From Imbricaverruca yamaguchii (Eukaryota; Arthropoda; Thecostraca; Neoverrucidae): DNA of 64,000 nt. The notes beneath the pieces are model-generated. The model worked only from the letters and a program-made list of their open reading frames with translations. It had not been told where the DNA came from and searched no databases. The position numbers and the translations under genes are program-made. The stretch is from assembly GCA_034440575.1 (NCBI GenBank), contig JAOTOL010001172.1, positions 1 through 64,000 on the forward strand, given 5' to 3'. Of the stretch, positions 14,100-27,467 are shown in pieces. Positions within the stretch are counted from its first letter, which is position 1; every line of letters starts with the position of its first letter.

Positions 14100-17000
14100 T
14101 TTTTCGAGAAAATGGGTGGAAAATACCACCTAATGAAAGTTCAATCGACCTTCCTGTCTATGGCTTTTGTGACATCCTTGTTTACTAGCTGCTGATTATG
14201 AAAGCAACATGAACTCAACTGAAGACATCCTGATGCCCTTCAATAATTCAAATATGCCATAGTTGGGGTGCACCAATGACCTGTGATCAGGAAATTTCCT
14301 GAAACAGTATCACAGAGCCTCTTCTGATTCAGATAGTCTACCCAGTATCCTGAAACCCGGTATCATCCAGCACTTCTAAGTCCTTATTCAGCAAGAAATG
14401 AAGCCCTGCACTGAATACAATATGCAGGCTTATCAAAGTTGCTCAGTTATAAATTATTCCACTTTCTGAATATACCACTTTCTGAACACTCAATCGACAT
14501 CCTTCTCCAAGAAATGTCAGCATCCTGCTCTTTGATATGAAGTATTTATGTCTCCTTTGTAACACTATCTTGTTTATAAATAGCATGTGCATGCCCTCAA
14601 TATGGAATGGCATTACACGAACATTTTGCAATGCAATTTCGGGTAAAGGGATCACCTATGTGATATGGGATACAATACCCCTTCATCATAGTTATTATTC
14701 TCCTTATCCCGATTTACATCTTTTCTTAAATTATGAATCTTAAAACAAATGAAAAAGGGACCTCAAAAACACACCTACCATAACCTCAAATTTTTTATTA
14801 AGAAAGATAAAAAAAATTTTTAAATTAAACTTTTTATTTTAAATTTTAAAACCCCCTTTTTTTCTTTTTTCAACATCCCCCCCTTAAAAAAAACCAAATT
14901 TTTAACCCTGCGGCTGTGGCTCAGTCACCTATTGGTCCGTTAACAGCAGAGCTGGGGCAGGCTGTCATCTAGTCTGTTGCGACGGCGCAAAATATGCTGC
15001 TTATCCCCTGGTTCTCTAGATCTACCAGGAGACATAAATAAGTCAGAGCGTCCCTCCTCGATCCTCCGCAATATTCATGACCACCTAGTGTTTTTTTTTT
15101 CTTGAGTAATGCCTTCACAAATGACACATCTCTATGTTTGTTGATTGAGGAAGAGAATACCAGAGGTAATTGTGAGCCTATATGGAGTACTCTCATTTAC
15201 TTTGTACCGATTCAGTGCTCCATTAGAAATTGCAAGATCGCCATCAGTTAGCCGTTTCTAGATCAGCTCTGCTTTTGAAGCAGGCTGGCGGTTCAGATCG
15301 CGGCCAGCTCGCCTCTTCGGGGAAATCCGAGCCGGGCTGCTGCTTCGAGCGCCCAGCCACGCAGGCTGGGAATCTGACGACTGCAGTGGCGGACACAGTT
15401 GTTGAACTATTCATCATTTTGTCAACATGTACAGTATCTTCAGATCTATATGCTGTTGTGCTATTGGCGCATCATCTTTTCCCTGTCAGTCATGTGGAGG
15501 TATCCTTGGAGATTAAGCTGAAGACGCCACTGGCAACTTGCACATGTCACTGGATACGGCGAGGGTGAGGCATTATATCTTGCGGTCGTCTGGGGGGAGG
15601 GGAGGGGTAGTTGATGCGTGGTCTTCCAACGCAGGCTTGGGACGGGCTACAGGGAACTGACACCAGCGGACGGTCTGGCTTATTCAATGGCCGACGTGGT
15701 TGACTGGTTTAAGGTCGATACACATATGCATAGTGCAAGGTGTTGAACGATATGTCAAATGTATGGCTTTTTAACCTTGAAATCATTCTGCTCGCATGCA
15801 GCATCCAGCTAGGAGTGTGTGTGTGTAAGTGAATTATAACAGCCTGCCACCGTGTGGTGATTTCGGCTGTTTACAACTTTGAAGTCGGTTGGAGGTGGTG
15901 GTCCGGACGGTGCCTGGTAGTAGTTGGTGGAGGGGGTTGGGGGTCATCGCTTTTGGTATTAACATTGCAAACATACATGGTCATACACTGTTAGTTGTCT
16001 CTTACAATCCCTTTTTGTCTTTTGTCTAGTTCTTTGTTGTTGTTTTCTTTCGGTTCTTTTTTTAAACTTTTTTCCTTTCTTTTTGTTTGTTTGTTTTAGT
16101 TTTTGTTTTTGTTTTGTTTAGTTTTTCTGTTTTTTTTCAATTCCTTTTTACGTTTGTTTGAGGTTCTGATGTCGGTCTGGCAAGCTTCTTTCGATTAAAA
16201 AAATATAAACACATGTCATGGGCAGAGTTGGGAGAGACTGGGTTGAGGAGTTGTTCGGATGTTTGTTCCTATGCTGTCTAGTGTCGAGTAGGTTTATTAC
16301 GTGTTTTGGTTTTCATGGGTGTTGTGGTTGGTTTGTTCGTGGATGTAGTGCTTGGTTTGTTGGTTGCTCGTGTTGTCGGTGCTTGGGTGGTTTGTAGAGT
16401 GGTTCCTGCGCTATCTGAGCTAACGTCTTCTTCCTCTGAGTCTGTGGGTGTGGGTGGTGTCTGACATTTGACCTCAGGTCATCTATGTAGCAGCAATTTA
16501 TCGGGCCATTACCTGCTGCGGTTACTGTAACCGGGCCGCCCCCTGACATCTCCGTTGGGCGGCTCGTCGCAATCGGCTTCGCAAAAAATGGAGTGAAGTA
16601 CATGAATAAAGTATGGAAGCGCTTAGGTACACAATGACAAACAGCAGTTTTCAAGATGTGTAGGGAATAACACACAAAGTGACATCAACCGCATGACAGT
16701 CATTTGCATTTATGACAGCATTCCAGTTGACCAAGTTTGGTTCCATTAACCTGTCATGAACTGGACCTAACTTGACCTCGGTGATCTAACATAACTTTGA
16801 AACTATATGGCATAATAATATACATGAAACAAGTCGCTAGTGTTGCCAAGAACATTTCCCTTTTGCCAATCTATGGGAAGCGCATCAGCGCCGATTTTTG
16901 TGGATTGGCGCTGCGAGATTTTCGGACTTTAACGGCCCCTAACTCGAATTTTGTTGTCCAATTTCCGTTTTTCATGCTTTAAGCAACGCGCCTGTTAATT

Positions 17001-17950
17001 TTAAGCAGGTACGCAAACAATGGTGTTTATCTGCCAGTAACTATCTGGAGTGATGTACGAAAAACGGGAGGGATAGGCGGATTTCGCCACCCCCCCTCCA
17101 GGGCGTGTGTTAATTTTCAGAGTCCTTGCGTTTCGTGGTTATGGCTTCAATTTGCATCACGTGGGTATCACTTGACGTGGCTTGCCGTACGGTATCAGAA
17201 TGTTGAAATATCGAAGTAATTTCAAAAATGTCGAAGGTCCGGCGTGTTTACAATTATTGAGTGTAGTAGGAATAGGACGGTCAGATCTATGTTTGTTTGC
17301 AGCCTTTGTGATAGCAGTCACTCGCATCCTATATGACTAGGGGCTCCCCAAGAAATCCGTCGTAACCTGTTCGGACGGTGCTCTCATCGCCGGTTTTTAA
17401 TTTACGCTGCCACATTGCTGTTACGGACATACAAAACATGTAACTTTCTTTTCAGTTTGACCGCTTTCCTTTTAATGACTCAACTGTAGTTGTCAAATTT
17501 GCAAGAGAAGCCACACGTGAATGCGCACAATTTTATAACTAGCCCGAGTTCATAACCGCGAGAGAGTAATGTTGTAATCAGGTGTAGAACCCAGGAATTT
17601 TCATGTGGGCACCTGTCTGGAGAGGCGCCATTTCTTTGGATCGGCTCCACTGTGAAAGCGCCTGAAGTGGCGCCTCTCCCTGCAAAATTCGAAGGGGAGG
17701 GATGCACTCGGCTCTTCCGCAAGGGGCGCATTTCCTTCTAAGGGGAGCCTTTTTATTTAATAGAGGCGCCTCAAGCTGAAAAATGAGAGCGGGAACACTG
17801 GAACCTTTTCAGAGGGACGCATTTCCCGGCCTGGGGGAATGTGTCCCCATAAAACAGGATAGCATGGGAAATGAAATTGCATGCTCATCTTTGCTACCAT
17901 AAAACCATCGTCCGATAATTTATGTTTTTCCTGCTACAAGAGGGCAACGT
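14100..17950. other. No gene recognised
   Basis: Contains A/T homopolymer-rich sequence at 14760-14900, a T/TTTG-rich tract at 16010-16140 and one TGACCTCAGGTCA palindrome at 16469. Open frames are short, with no known domain. Confidence 0.5.
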
Positions 17951-17979
17951 TAAACATACTTAAAACATTGCTCTAACAT

Positions 17980-18023
17980 TGTTGGACCTGATTCACTATG
18001 GTGATGGTGAATCAGGTCCAACA
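17980..18023. repeat. 17-bp perfect hairpin
   Basis: Arms 17980-17996 and 18007-18023 (TGTTGGACCTGATTCAC and its complement) around a 10-nt loop. It lies about 130 bp before the minisatellite at 18153. Confidence 0.9.
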
Positions 18024-18152
18024 CAAGTCACCAAAATATCATTTTTAGCAATGGTGAATATGAAAAATTGAAATACACTGGAATTGAAAATGAATTGAAG
18101 TGTCTGAAAATGGCATTGAAAAGGAAGTGGCTGAAATCCAAAGTTTTGTTAT

Positions 18153-18410
18153 GTCCAGCCGGCCACGTGTGTGCTGTCATGTGCATGTCAGAATGTTGGC
18201 TGACCACGTCGGCAGCTAGGTCCAGCCGGCCACGTGTACGCCGTCATGTGCGTGTCAGTGTGTTGGTTGACCACGTCGACAACTAGGTCCAGCCGGCCAC
18301 GTGTGTCTGTCAGTGTGTTGGCTGACCACGTCGGCAGCTAGGTCCAGCCGGCCACGTGTGCGCCATCATGTGCGTGTCAGTGCATTGGCTGACCACGTCT
18401 ACAACTAGGT
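18153..18410 (+). repeat. 67-bp minisatellite, four units
   Basis: Units begin with GTCCAGCCGGCCACGTGT at 18153, 18220, 18287 and 18342. Spacings are 67, 67 and 55 (the third unit has a 12-bp deletion), and the fourth runs 67 bp to 18409. Each unit carries a CACGTG E-box and a TGACCACGTC block. Confidence 0.9.
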
Positions 18411-19799
18411 GCCGCCGCCACGGAACGGCTCGCGCCAGACGGCACGGAGCCTTGGGGTAGGCTGGTGCCGTGACTTTAGCGACTCGTGGTCGACCACAAG
18501 TTGTGGGATTCTATTGCAATCGCTAGTCATCAGCTACTTCGCCGGGTCACACTGAACCGACCGGCGGGTTGGTGCCATATGTACATGCCATATCGATCCC
18601 CGATAATACAAAGCCATGTATATTTGCTGATGAATATTTGCTATGTGTTCACAACCGAATGTCAGTACACACTGAAGCTGTCAGCCGCCTCCACGATGCT
18701 GCTGCTCCCCGCATGGCTCTCGTTCGATATCTCTTGTATGGCCATTTTATGAGCCATCTTCCATATTGACTGAAGCGATTGTATCTGAATACGCTGGGTT
18801 TCGACAAGAGACTTTGTTCGAAAACAATGATCTCGTCTAGGTTTACATTTGGGTTTACTTATGTTTTGATTTCATTGTCTTTTTTGTGCGAGTATGAGAA
18901 GTCCAACTGTTGGCCAACTGGCCAAAATACTGTTGCAGAAGCATGGATCACGAATACAGTTGCTTATAAAAGGAATAGTTTCGATGTCAGGGATGTGTTG
19001 CTGATTCAATAATTGTTCCCTATTCATGTTCCCACAACTAATTGTATAATTGTAGATAATCATAGATGTGTGGGAGGGATTCCAGCGTCCCAATCTACCT
19101 CCTTCCCCACCACTTGTGTACATCGTAGACATCTCAAAGGGCCCGTTATTATTTGCAAGGGCTTGGAGGCGTTCTTAGGCTCCAAACAACACCTAAAAAA
19201 GTTATGTTGAATTTTCTGTCTCCACCAAGACAATAGCGTAGAGGAGTGCGAATGGGCCACTAGCATGGCCCTCGGGCCATGTCATGGACCCGTAGAATCC
19301 CAAGAATGGGGTGACCGATCCAGTCACTCTCTTAGCTACGTCCAAGTTTGTGGCACTGACTGTGAAGATCAGGAGTAAGGAACGGATGATACCTTCCCTT
19401 CTTCAGGCTTCTGGCTGCACCATTGGATGTTTTGCATGTGCATGTATGGACATCTAGTGCTTTACACCATTAAAAATCATTTGTTCCGAGCTATGACAAT
19501 TTTGTCGACGTAAAATTTAAACGCAAGGCCAAATAGCCTTTATCAATCCACCAATCGTTTTACCTCCTGACCTCTCCACTGGGAAGGTTGACATTTCGAC
19601 ATTCTTAAAGTGTATATTAGACGAACCTGAGCTGTCCAGTTTCGATATGTGTCCAATAGATTTCGAGATGGAGGGGATAGATGGGGGGATCCACCCCATA
19701 GATTCAGGCATAAACGAGCCCCACTTTAGTAAATGTAATGAATCCACAGACACCTCTGGTCTTCTTAATACAACTACATTTTAACAATATTCTGAGCAC

Positions 19800-20050
19800 G
19801 CCTGTGCTCTAACGTACGGTTGCTTACGTGCAGCTACTCCGAAGTACGCTTGTGCATGCAAACATGGGTAAGTGCCCTTGCATCTGTGTATGTACATTTC
19901 TGCATATTCACGTACATTTGCGCTGACCTATATTCATATACGCAACTTTGCCCTCCACACATTTGCGCTCACTTACATTTGCGCATGTGTGCTTTCGTGC
20001 TTACGTAGACTTGAGTGTGCGCACAATTGGCATGCGTATACGTCAAAGTA
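19800..20050 (+). repeat. Degenerate short tandem repeat (TACATTTGCGC-like)
   Basis: Diverged units around ACGTACATTTGCGC, CTTACATTTGCGC and similar. No gene recognised in the surrounding sequence. Confidence 0.45.
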
Positions 20051-20409
20051 CGCGAAGCCAATGAAATACAGCACATTCACACAAACTGATTCGACCGGGC
20101 GCACTTTCCGAGATCATCAGGTGACTCGCAGTGCATGTACAACACTCGGTGCTTGGGAACATGAGTGTCGAAAAAAACAACAAAAACAAACACTCAGCAG
20201 GGAAGAGGTGACAAATCCCTACCAATACGGGGTCAGACACAATCATTCCTGCGCCATACACATGATATCGGTCTGCCACCTTCATAATATGACGCTTTAT
20301 TGGCCCTCACAACCTGGGGTGGGGGGGCGAATGACTCATCTTTTCCTTTTCGTAGGCCTGTCTATGATTGGGAAGTCGAAAGTTGTTTTGGGAGAAGAGG
20401 GACGATAGA

Positions 20410-22900
20410 TTTCCTAGGCATGTTCTTTACAGTTAACAACATAAAACCCTGGCTTGCATAACACAGCCTATCTCGCGCCCAGCAAACAATTTTCGAATCC
20501 CTCGCATAAAAGACGTTCTATGACAGTGGAGTTAGCATAGAACTGCTAAAGTAGTCGATATTATCCCATCTCTGTTGCTGAACCCAGAGACGTCTACAGA
20601 GTGGCTTTCTCCTGTTCTTGCCCCGTCCCCCCGAGTGTTCCGTACATTCATCAGTATACAATGTGCAGTTCAGTGCACTGCCGGAGATCCCAGGAGTGGT
20701 GGGAAGGTTGGAAATAAATGCTGTCTGCTGGGTCCGTGATCTCTGTTTCTGGGTATGAAAACATGAAGCTGAAAACATTCAGCTTTCCAAAAATGAGAAT
20801 CTGGTCATGCACTGTTGCACGTCATGGAGTTTTTAGCTCGATTGGCCGATCCAGAGGGCCCGATTCTATTACGTTTGCAAGATATCACAATCTAAAGCTT
20901 AGCGGACATTTCATATGTCACACGCCGGGGATGGATACTACATGAGGGCGCATTGGCCTAGACAGACCCGTGTCATAGCATGCTGGGAGGTCATGTTAAC
21001 CAATGGTACGGCATATCACGATTATGCACACCGTCATCTTTTTTGGGGGGATTGAGATATATTTCAATGATTTAGTGAATATGTATTTTCTTATCATTAC
21101 ATTCGGGAGTATTCTATGGCCATTCGGAAGTCGTTGGAATTGATGGACACAAATTGGAAGTAACAGATTTAGGAAGTCTGCATTTTTCGCATAATTGACT
21201 GCGCATCGGACGCTGTGATGTTTTATTTCTTGAACGGGAATAGAATCGCCAGAGGTCGGTTGAAACAAAATGAAGGCTGCGAACACATGCCAGCTGCTAC
21301 AAAACTTGCACACACTTTGCGATACAACGCATACCGACCAATTATATGATGGTTGGAATCTTCCATTCTGCTTCTTAACGGAACAGTAGCTGTTTGGAAG
21401 AGCTAGTAAACACGGAAGGAATTAGCCAAATTCTTACCGAATCACACACGTATGTTCCGATAACATAACTATAAGACAAGATTAAGACAGGAGAAATCTT
21501 AAATTCAGCTGCAATTTCCAACCGCAAAATCAAATGATGCTATACAAAAATAGCCCCAAAAAATCACTTCATCGCATAAATTTTAACAAGATATACAGTG
21601 TCGGTGCATTCTGTAGAACTTTACCACTGTTTAACTGATTAAGCCGAGGTGCTTTAGATGTACGCAAATACAATCGTACATGATGAGTAATACATGAGTA
21701 ATTCTTTCCTTGAGGATTTGGAACGGTGGTCTAGCCTGGTGGTCGCTTACCTACAAAAAGCAGTTGCTTCGTCCAGCAAGCGCTATTGCGACATAAAAAA
21801 TTCCAACACCGTGCAAGTAAAAGAGAGCCAACTCGTAATGAACCTCGAGTGCACAAGAGGCAGGAGGCTATAATGAACTATGGGTAACCCGTTCTCGCAG
21901 GTTAATGCACATTTTCACCAGCGACACCGTGACGGTTTCGCGATGCGAACAATCATCGGATTTTAATCGAAAGAAAAATGCTTTATCGGAGGAAATTCTG
22001 GTCCAACAAACATTGGACTGCCAGCGGATTTTAAAGCAAAACACCCACAGAAGCATACAATTATAGCGGAAACACTACAGCGGATAGGTTTGTACTCAAG
22101 ATGAAGTTTCCATTTAGACAAAATGTGTTTCCACGGGAGCTGTGCATCCCATAATAAAAAATGAAGAAAATATGTACTTTTGAATGATCTACATTCGTCC
22201 AGTACACTCTACAATTACCTACGTTATTTGAATATAATTGTTAATCTGAAAGAAAAGTTTTCAACAAAAAGTTTAAAAAGTTGCACAAAAGATGCGACAT
22301 GGGGGCTTTCTCCGCCGGTATTTTAGGATATTTGGATATTAATATCAATATTTGCTATGGCAAAATGTTCTTTCCGAGACGCGAACTCCGAATCACCGGC
22401 TTGAATTACATGCTTATGGTATTATAATGGGCATCGCAACCACTCAGAAGGTAAGAAAATACCGTCAAATCACCCTACTTCACCGACTCAGCAGAAATCA
22501 CAATTTTTGGAAGAAAAAAATGGGGAAAAATTCCCAAAACTGTGAGAATTCCTAAGTGGCCCACGACCCCTGATCCCATATTCAGCCAAAAAAAATCGGT
22601 CAGCGATTTTCCAAACCAAACTCCGAATCACCCACTCCTGGCAAAAGCGCCAAGTCGACTCCTAATCACCCACTTCGGCTTCCATAACTTTTCATCAGCG
22701 ACACCGTGACTGGTTCGCGACGTGAACCGTCCACTTTCGCGCCACAGACGCTGCGCTTTCTCCGTTCCTTCCCAAGACAGCTGATCAATGGCGTCACCAG
22801 GGTACGACTAGTCGGCATATTCAGGGCGGACAATGCAAATATTGCGCGATAATCACAATGTATTCAACATTTTAGGTAGCCATCAAATCTGATACAAACA
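20410..22900. other. No gene recognised
   Basis: AT-rich. A roughly 35-bp motif (CAGCGACACCGTGAC followed by TTCGCGA) occurs at about 21918 and 22694, probably fragments of one dispersed repeat. Confidence 0.45.
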
Positions 22901-22919
22901 GGTCTGAGCAGGGTGTTCG

Positions 22920-23535
22920 TTCTCTGCATCCGCCACTGCGCCGCATATCAGCTTCCCACGGGGCGACGGCCGGTTCCCGACGTCTGAAAAGTTAACAATG
23001 TGCGCACACAGAAAAAGCGTATTCAACGACACATCCTGCCATCTAGTGAGAAATATTGTTATCTATGCTTCAACGTTCAATCGCATGACATTCATTCAAT
23101 ATCCGTTGCTATAATACCTAGACCGTGCTGCTACCTAGCGATAGCTATCTGAAGTGATGCTTCTAGAAAATTAAAAAAAGTTCTTGAATCTGTGGAGGTT
23201 TCAACCTGTGGAGGTTACGACCGCTGCTGAGTTGTGGAGGTTATGACCGCTTCGTACTTGTGGAGGTTGCAACCTGTGGGGATTACGACCTGTGGAGGTT
23301 ATGACCTGTGGATGTTATGACCGCTTCGGAGTTGTGGAGGTTACGACCTGTGGAGGTTACGACCTGTGGAGGTTATGACCGCTGCGGACTTGTGGAGGTT
23401 ACGACCTGTGGAGGTTATGACCGCTGCGGACTTGTGGAGGTTATGACCTGTGGAGGTTACGACCGCTGCGATGTGTTGAATTTGTGGAGGTTGTGACCTG
23501 TGGAGGTTACGACCTGTGGAGGTTATGATACGTCT
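22920..23535 (+). mobile_element. Dispersed repeat with 16-bp minisatellite, copy 2
   Basis: Inverted relative to 9222-9995. It shares CATCCTGCCATCT, GAGAAATATTGTTA, a long match through GTGCTGCTACCTAGCGATAG, and the TGTGGAGGTTAYGACC array (about 23192-23530). The array ends at the same GATACG terminus. Confidence 0.65.
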
Positions 23536-23536
23536 C

Positions 23537-23965
23537 CTCACGTGGCCAGTGTCCGGTCACATGGCTAGTGTCCGGTCACATGGCTAGTGTCCGGTCACGT
23601 GGCCAGTGTCCGGTCACATGGCCAGTGTCCGGTCACATGGCCAGTGTCCGGTCACGTGGCCAGTGTCCGGTCACATGGCCAGTGTTCGGTCACATGGCTA
23701 GTGTCCGGTCACATGGCCAGTGTTCGGTCACATGGCTAGTGTCCGGTCACGTGGCCAGTGTCCGGTCACATGGCCAGTGTCCGGTTACATGGCCAGTGTT
23801 CGGTTACATGGCCAGTGTTCGGTCACGTGGCCAGTGTCCGGTTACATGGCCAGTGTTCGGTTACATGGCCAGTGTTCGGTCACGTGGCCAGTGTCCGGTT
23901 ACATGGCCAGTGTTCGGTCACGTGGCCAGTGTCGGATCACGTGGGCAATGTTCGGCCACGAGGTG
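23537..23965 (+). repeat. 19-bp minisatellite, about 22 units
   Basis: Units of GTCCGGTCACATGGCCAGT with CAYGTG variation; many carry CACGTG. It abuts the terminus of the repeat at 22920-23535 but has no sequence relation to it. It reads through in several frames, which explains the long open frames here. Confidence 0.95.
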
Positions 23966-24477
23966 TGCGGCTGGTCACCGTGACCGGCGAGCGGGCTTAG
24001 GTCACGTCTCGGTCTGACAATCCAAGACATTTCAAATCGAAGACATGTGGGACTAAGTATCATAAATAAGTAGTATCATAAGACTCTTGAGATCTTGAGA
24101 TATCATGAAACTTGCAGGTGGGAAACTTGCAGGTAGCTCGGCAAGGTAATTGCAGGGCCCATTTTACGGCAAAGTTGTACGAGGGGGCCTTGTAATACTT
24201 GGGCCCCGTCTGTCCCTACAAGGATCCCTTCAGACGCCGTGTGTCCTCCCTGCCAATTAGGCCCCCACCGTCGTCTCAGGGTCCCTCTTTGAAGACCCAG
24301 AGTCTTTTCCGGCAGGCTGGAGGGCCGTTTCCAAAAGCTTGGGCCCTCTCCAACGGGTCAGAAGCTTTTCTTTGGCTTGACCCCCGCCGTCAGCTCAGGG
24401 GCCCTTCATATTGGCTGGTGGCCATCTCCATCAGCCCGGGCGTCCAGACATTCTTGGCGATGGTAAACCTGAGTACT

Positions 24478-24905
24478 AATAGGTCATTCTTTGGAAACTC
24501 GACACCCAGAAGGCCTGGTAAACACAGCACCACCTCGGATTCTCATGTAAGTTTGTGTATGTGGTTGTCTAGGCCTGAGAACACGAATCTGTGGTTTTTA
24601 GGCCCCTAGGTCTAACGGTTATTGCGTCACGAAAACGTCATATGCTGACTTTTCTGCTCGTTGCAAATTTCAATGCGATATAACTCCGAGGTTTATCATT
24701 ATTTTTCCATTCTGTAAAATGTTTTGTAAAGCAGACGTAGTATAGTATGGCATAATATTTTTATGAATTCATATATCCATGTTTTATTATTTTTTACGTT
24801 ATATATTTTATATATCATTTTTCGAAAAAATGTATAAGTGTCGATTTTCGAGAAAAAAAAGCATCCATATTCTGATTCTCCGTGCAATTCTGTATTAGAA
24901 ACAAT
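24478..24905 (+). repeat. Inverted repeat arm, copy 1 (about 430 bp)
   Basis: By eye roughly 85 percent similar to the reverse complement of 27468-27905. Shared blocks include GGAAACTCGACACC, GAACACGAATCTG, CCTAGGTCTAACGG, ATTTCAATGCGATATAA and ATTCTGATTCTCCGTGCAAT. AT-rich and non-coding. Confidence 0.85.
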
Positions 24906-25074
24906 CAACGATTGAGTGGGCGCTCTCTTGGGACGCCGTCAGAAAAATCGCAAAAAAGCATACCACCTGATGTGCCTCCATTTGGAGTAGCGCTGTGAAG
25001 AGCTGAGCTGAGCGCGAGCGTGGCTGGTGGATCCAGTGAGGGTGGGGATTGGGCGGGGGTATGGGGAGGGGCAT

Positions 25075-25404
25075 GGGCGTCGCCACCGGGGGGTCAGGAG
25101 GAGGGTCGGACCCCTCACTTTGAAAATTAGGGGGGTCGCCCCCAAAAAAACAACCGGTCAACGATACAAGCACCGGACATCCGACATCGCCCCCCCCCCC
25201 CCCCGGTCACAGCATTTTCCCTTAAAACTACCAGACATTAACACACAACCGGTCAACAATACAATCATCAGACACCGAGCCAACATCGCTTCCCACCCCC
25301 CACCCCTGGTCGAGAAGTCCTGGGCCTGGACTGCCCCCCCCAAACCGAGTGGCTAGATCCGTCCCTGGGACCGACCCCCCAAATAAAAATCCGTGGCGAC
25401 GCCC
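25075..25404. mobile_element. MITE-like element, copy 1
   Basis: About 330 bp bounded by perfect 12-bp terminal inverted repeats, GGGCGTCGCCAC and GTGGCGACGCCC. It contains G-tracts and C-tracts and no coding sequence. The superfamily is not identifiable from these ends alone. Confidence 0.6.
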
Positions 25405-25614
25405 TTGGGGAGGAGACCAGAGTTTCTGTGGGCTGCGTCAGTGGTGTACAATGAGTGGCATCTTTATGGGAAGAGGGACTGAGGGGGGTTCAGAGCAGTG
25501 TAGAATGGTGTATTACTGTATAGTGTAGAATGGTGTCCCTTGGGAAGGAGACCAGAGTTTCTGTGGGCTGCGTCAGTCGTGTACAATGAGTGACATATTT
25601 ATGGGGAGGGGCAT

Positions 25615-25934
25615 GTGCGTCGCCACCGGGGGGTCAGGGGGAGGGGGTCGGACCCCTCACTTTGAAAATTATGGGGGTCGCCCCCAAAAAACAACCGGTC
25701 AACGATACAAACACCGGACACCCGACATCGCCCCCCCCGGTCCAGCATTTTCCATTACAACTACCAGACATGAACACACAACCGATCAATAATACAATCA
25801 CCAGACACCGAGCCAACATCGCTTCCCCCCGCTCCCCCGGTCGTGAAGTCCTAGGCCTGGACTGGCCCCCTAAACCGAGTGGCTAGATCCGTCCCTGGGA
25901 CAGACCCCCAAATAAAAAATCCGTGGCGACGCCC
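25615..25934. mobile_element. MITE-like element, copy 2
   Basis: Second copy, carried by the 540-bp duplication. Its left inverted repeat has one mismatch (GTGCGTCGCCAC). Confidence 0.6.
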
Positions 25935-26099
25935 TTGGGGAGGAGACCAGAGTTTCTGTGGGCTGCGTCAGTCGTGTACAATGAGTGGCATCTTTATGGG
26001 AAGAGGGACTGAGGGGGGTTCAGAGCAGTGTAGAATGGTGTATTACTGTACAGTGTAGAATGGTGTCCCTTGCGATATAATAGGATGCCCCAGGCGACG

Positions 26100-27460
26100 G
26101 AACCGATAGAAATTCCGATTTCCTCTGAATTTTCATATTTAAGACATTCTCCGGGCTTCAAAGGAATGCGTCGGGGAAAGGTTTATTTTCGATTAACGAC
26201 AGTTTTCACTAGTTTGAATGTTGAGATCCGCGAAGTCGTATATGCGGCCACATGAGTCGCGCTTCTGGGCCGAAAACAGCGGAAGCTCCTCGTGCCCTTC
26301 ACAAGTTTTGCTGAAGCGAAACGCGGTGACAGCATTATCGCTGTCTTCTCGACGTCCGCCTGGGAGACGAAGATGAATTTGATCCCTGTGGGACGAAATT
26401 TTCATCAGCTCCCTTGCAAGTATTTGTCATCCCGATCGCACAATCTTCGATCTTTTCAGCATTTCACATATGCAATATATTTACGGGTATCTAGAAAACG
26501 GGAAAGAAGTGCTACTTTCATTCGCCCTTTTGACCGGTGTCATAGTGAACGGACTATTTATTTGTTTATAAAGACCAGTTGTTGATCCTGGGTAACCAGT
26601 GAAGGCTTAGGTATATTGAGCTGATGTTCCGTGAATACCCAAAATCCCTCGAAAACTAGAATGTGACAGAAAATTGCGAAAAATGGCGGTAGGTGGTGCT
26701 AATAAAAAACGATTTTTGAAATTAGGAACAGTACCTGATATGTGTGTCGAGCAGAAGTTAAACATAGCTTCCGGGGTCAATATCTGGTCTCCGTCTGGCC
26801 GCTGAATTGCGAGAGTATGGGCAAGCCAGGCACGGCTTCCCAACCCCTCCCCCACCGCCCCGCTCAGCAACACATCCGCCACACGGGCGTGCTCACCGAC
26901 ATCGCCCCCCCCCCAGTCAGCAACACTTCCGCCGCCAAGGAAGGTTTGGTGCTCTTTTGGAGCTGACCTTGGGACCTTTTGGTGAGATGCCCCCCTGACA
27001 GAGTTTCTGGCTACGTGCCTGCTCCCAGACTGCTGCGTATATGGTCTACATTTAGAAGAATTAGTGCCAGGTTATGTAAAACCGGATGTATATTTTAGAA
27101 ACTTCATGAAATGCAGCGTGTTTTGAATTGTTCTGTGTTGCTATGTCATTCTATGTCATTCTCGGCTGCAGTTGCAACTTGATTATTCTTGAACAACCGA
27201 AAATTCCCACCGTATAAACACTATGGCGCATTGCCCCTAGCCCTCTCCCCCACTAAATGCATACGCTGCTGATTGCAGATGACCGACGCAGCCCACCGCA
27301 AACCTGAACCCTACCCCCACCCTGGATGGCACCCAGCAGCGAGGTTCTCGCCCATAGTTGCATTGTGCATAGCGCTGCTGCAACAGCCAGGACAGAGGCC
27401 TGTGCTATGTTATAACGATTTTTCTGAAGGTGTTCCAGGGGTGCGCCCATTCTATCTTTG
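26100..27460. other. No gene recognised
   Basis: Mixed AT-rich sequence and C-rich stretches near 26840-26920. No domain in any frame. Confidence 0.5.
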
Positions 27461-27467
27461 AGTGTTC

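Larger units (their letters stand above)
25061..26070 (+). repeat. 540-bp tandem duplication
   Basis: Two tandem copies with period 540 (ATGGGGAGGGGCATG at 25061 and 25601); the second runs to about 26070. Both contain the TIR-bounded element, followed by GGAGGAGACCAGAGTTTCTG and a short GTGTAGAATGGTGT repeat. Confidence 0.9.

Noticed and set aside
15230..15568. 112-codon frame with a possible tRNA-like head near 15235-15320
   Set aside because: A B-box-like GGTTCAGATC is present but no second copy, tail or target duplication was found.
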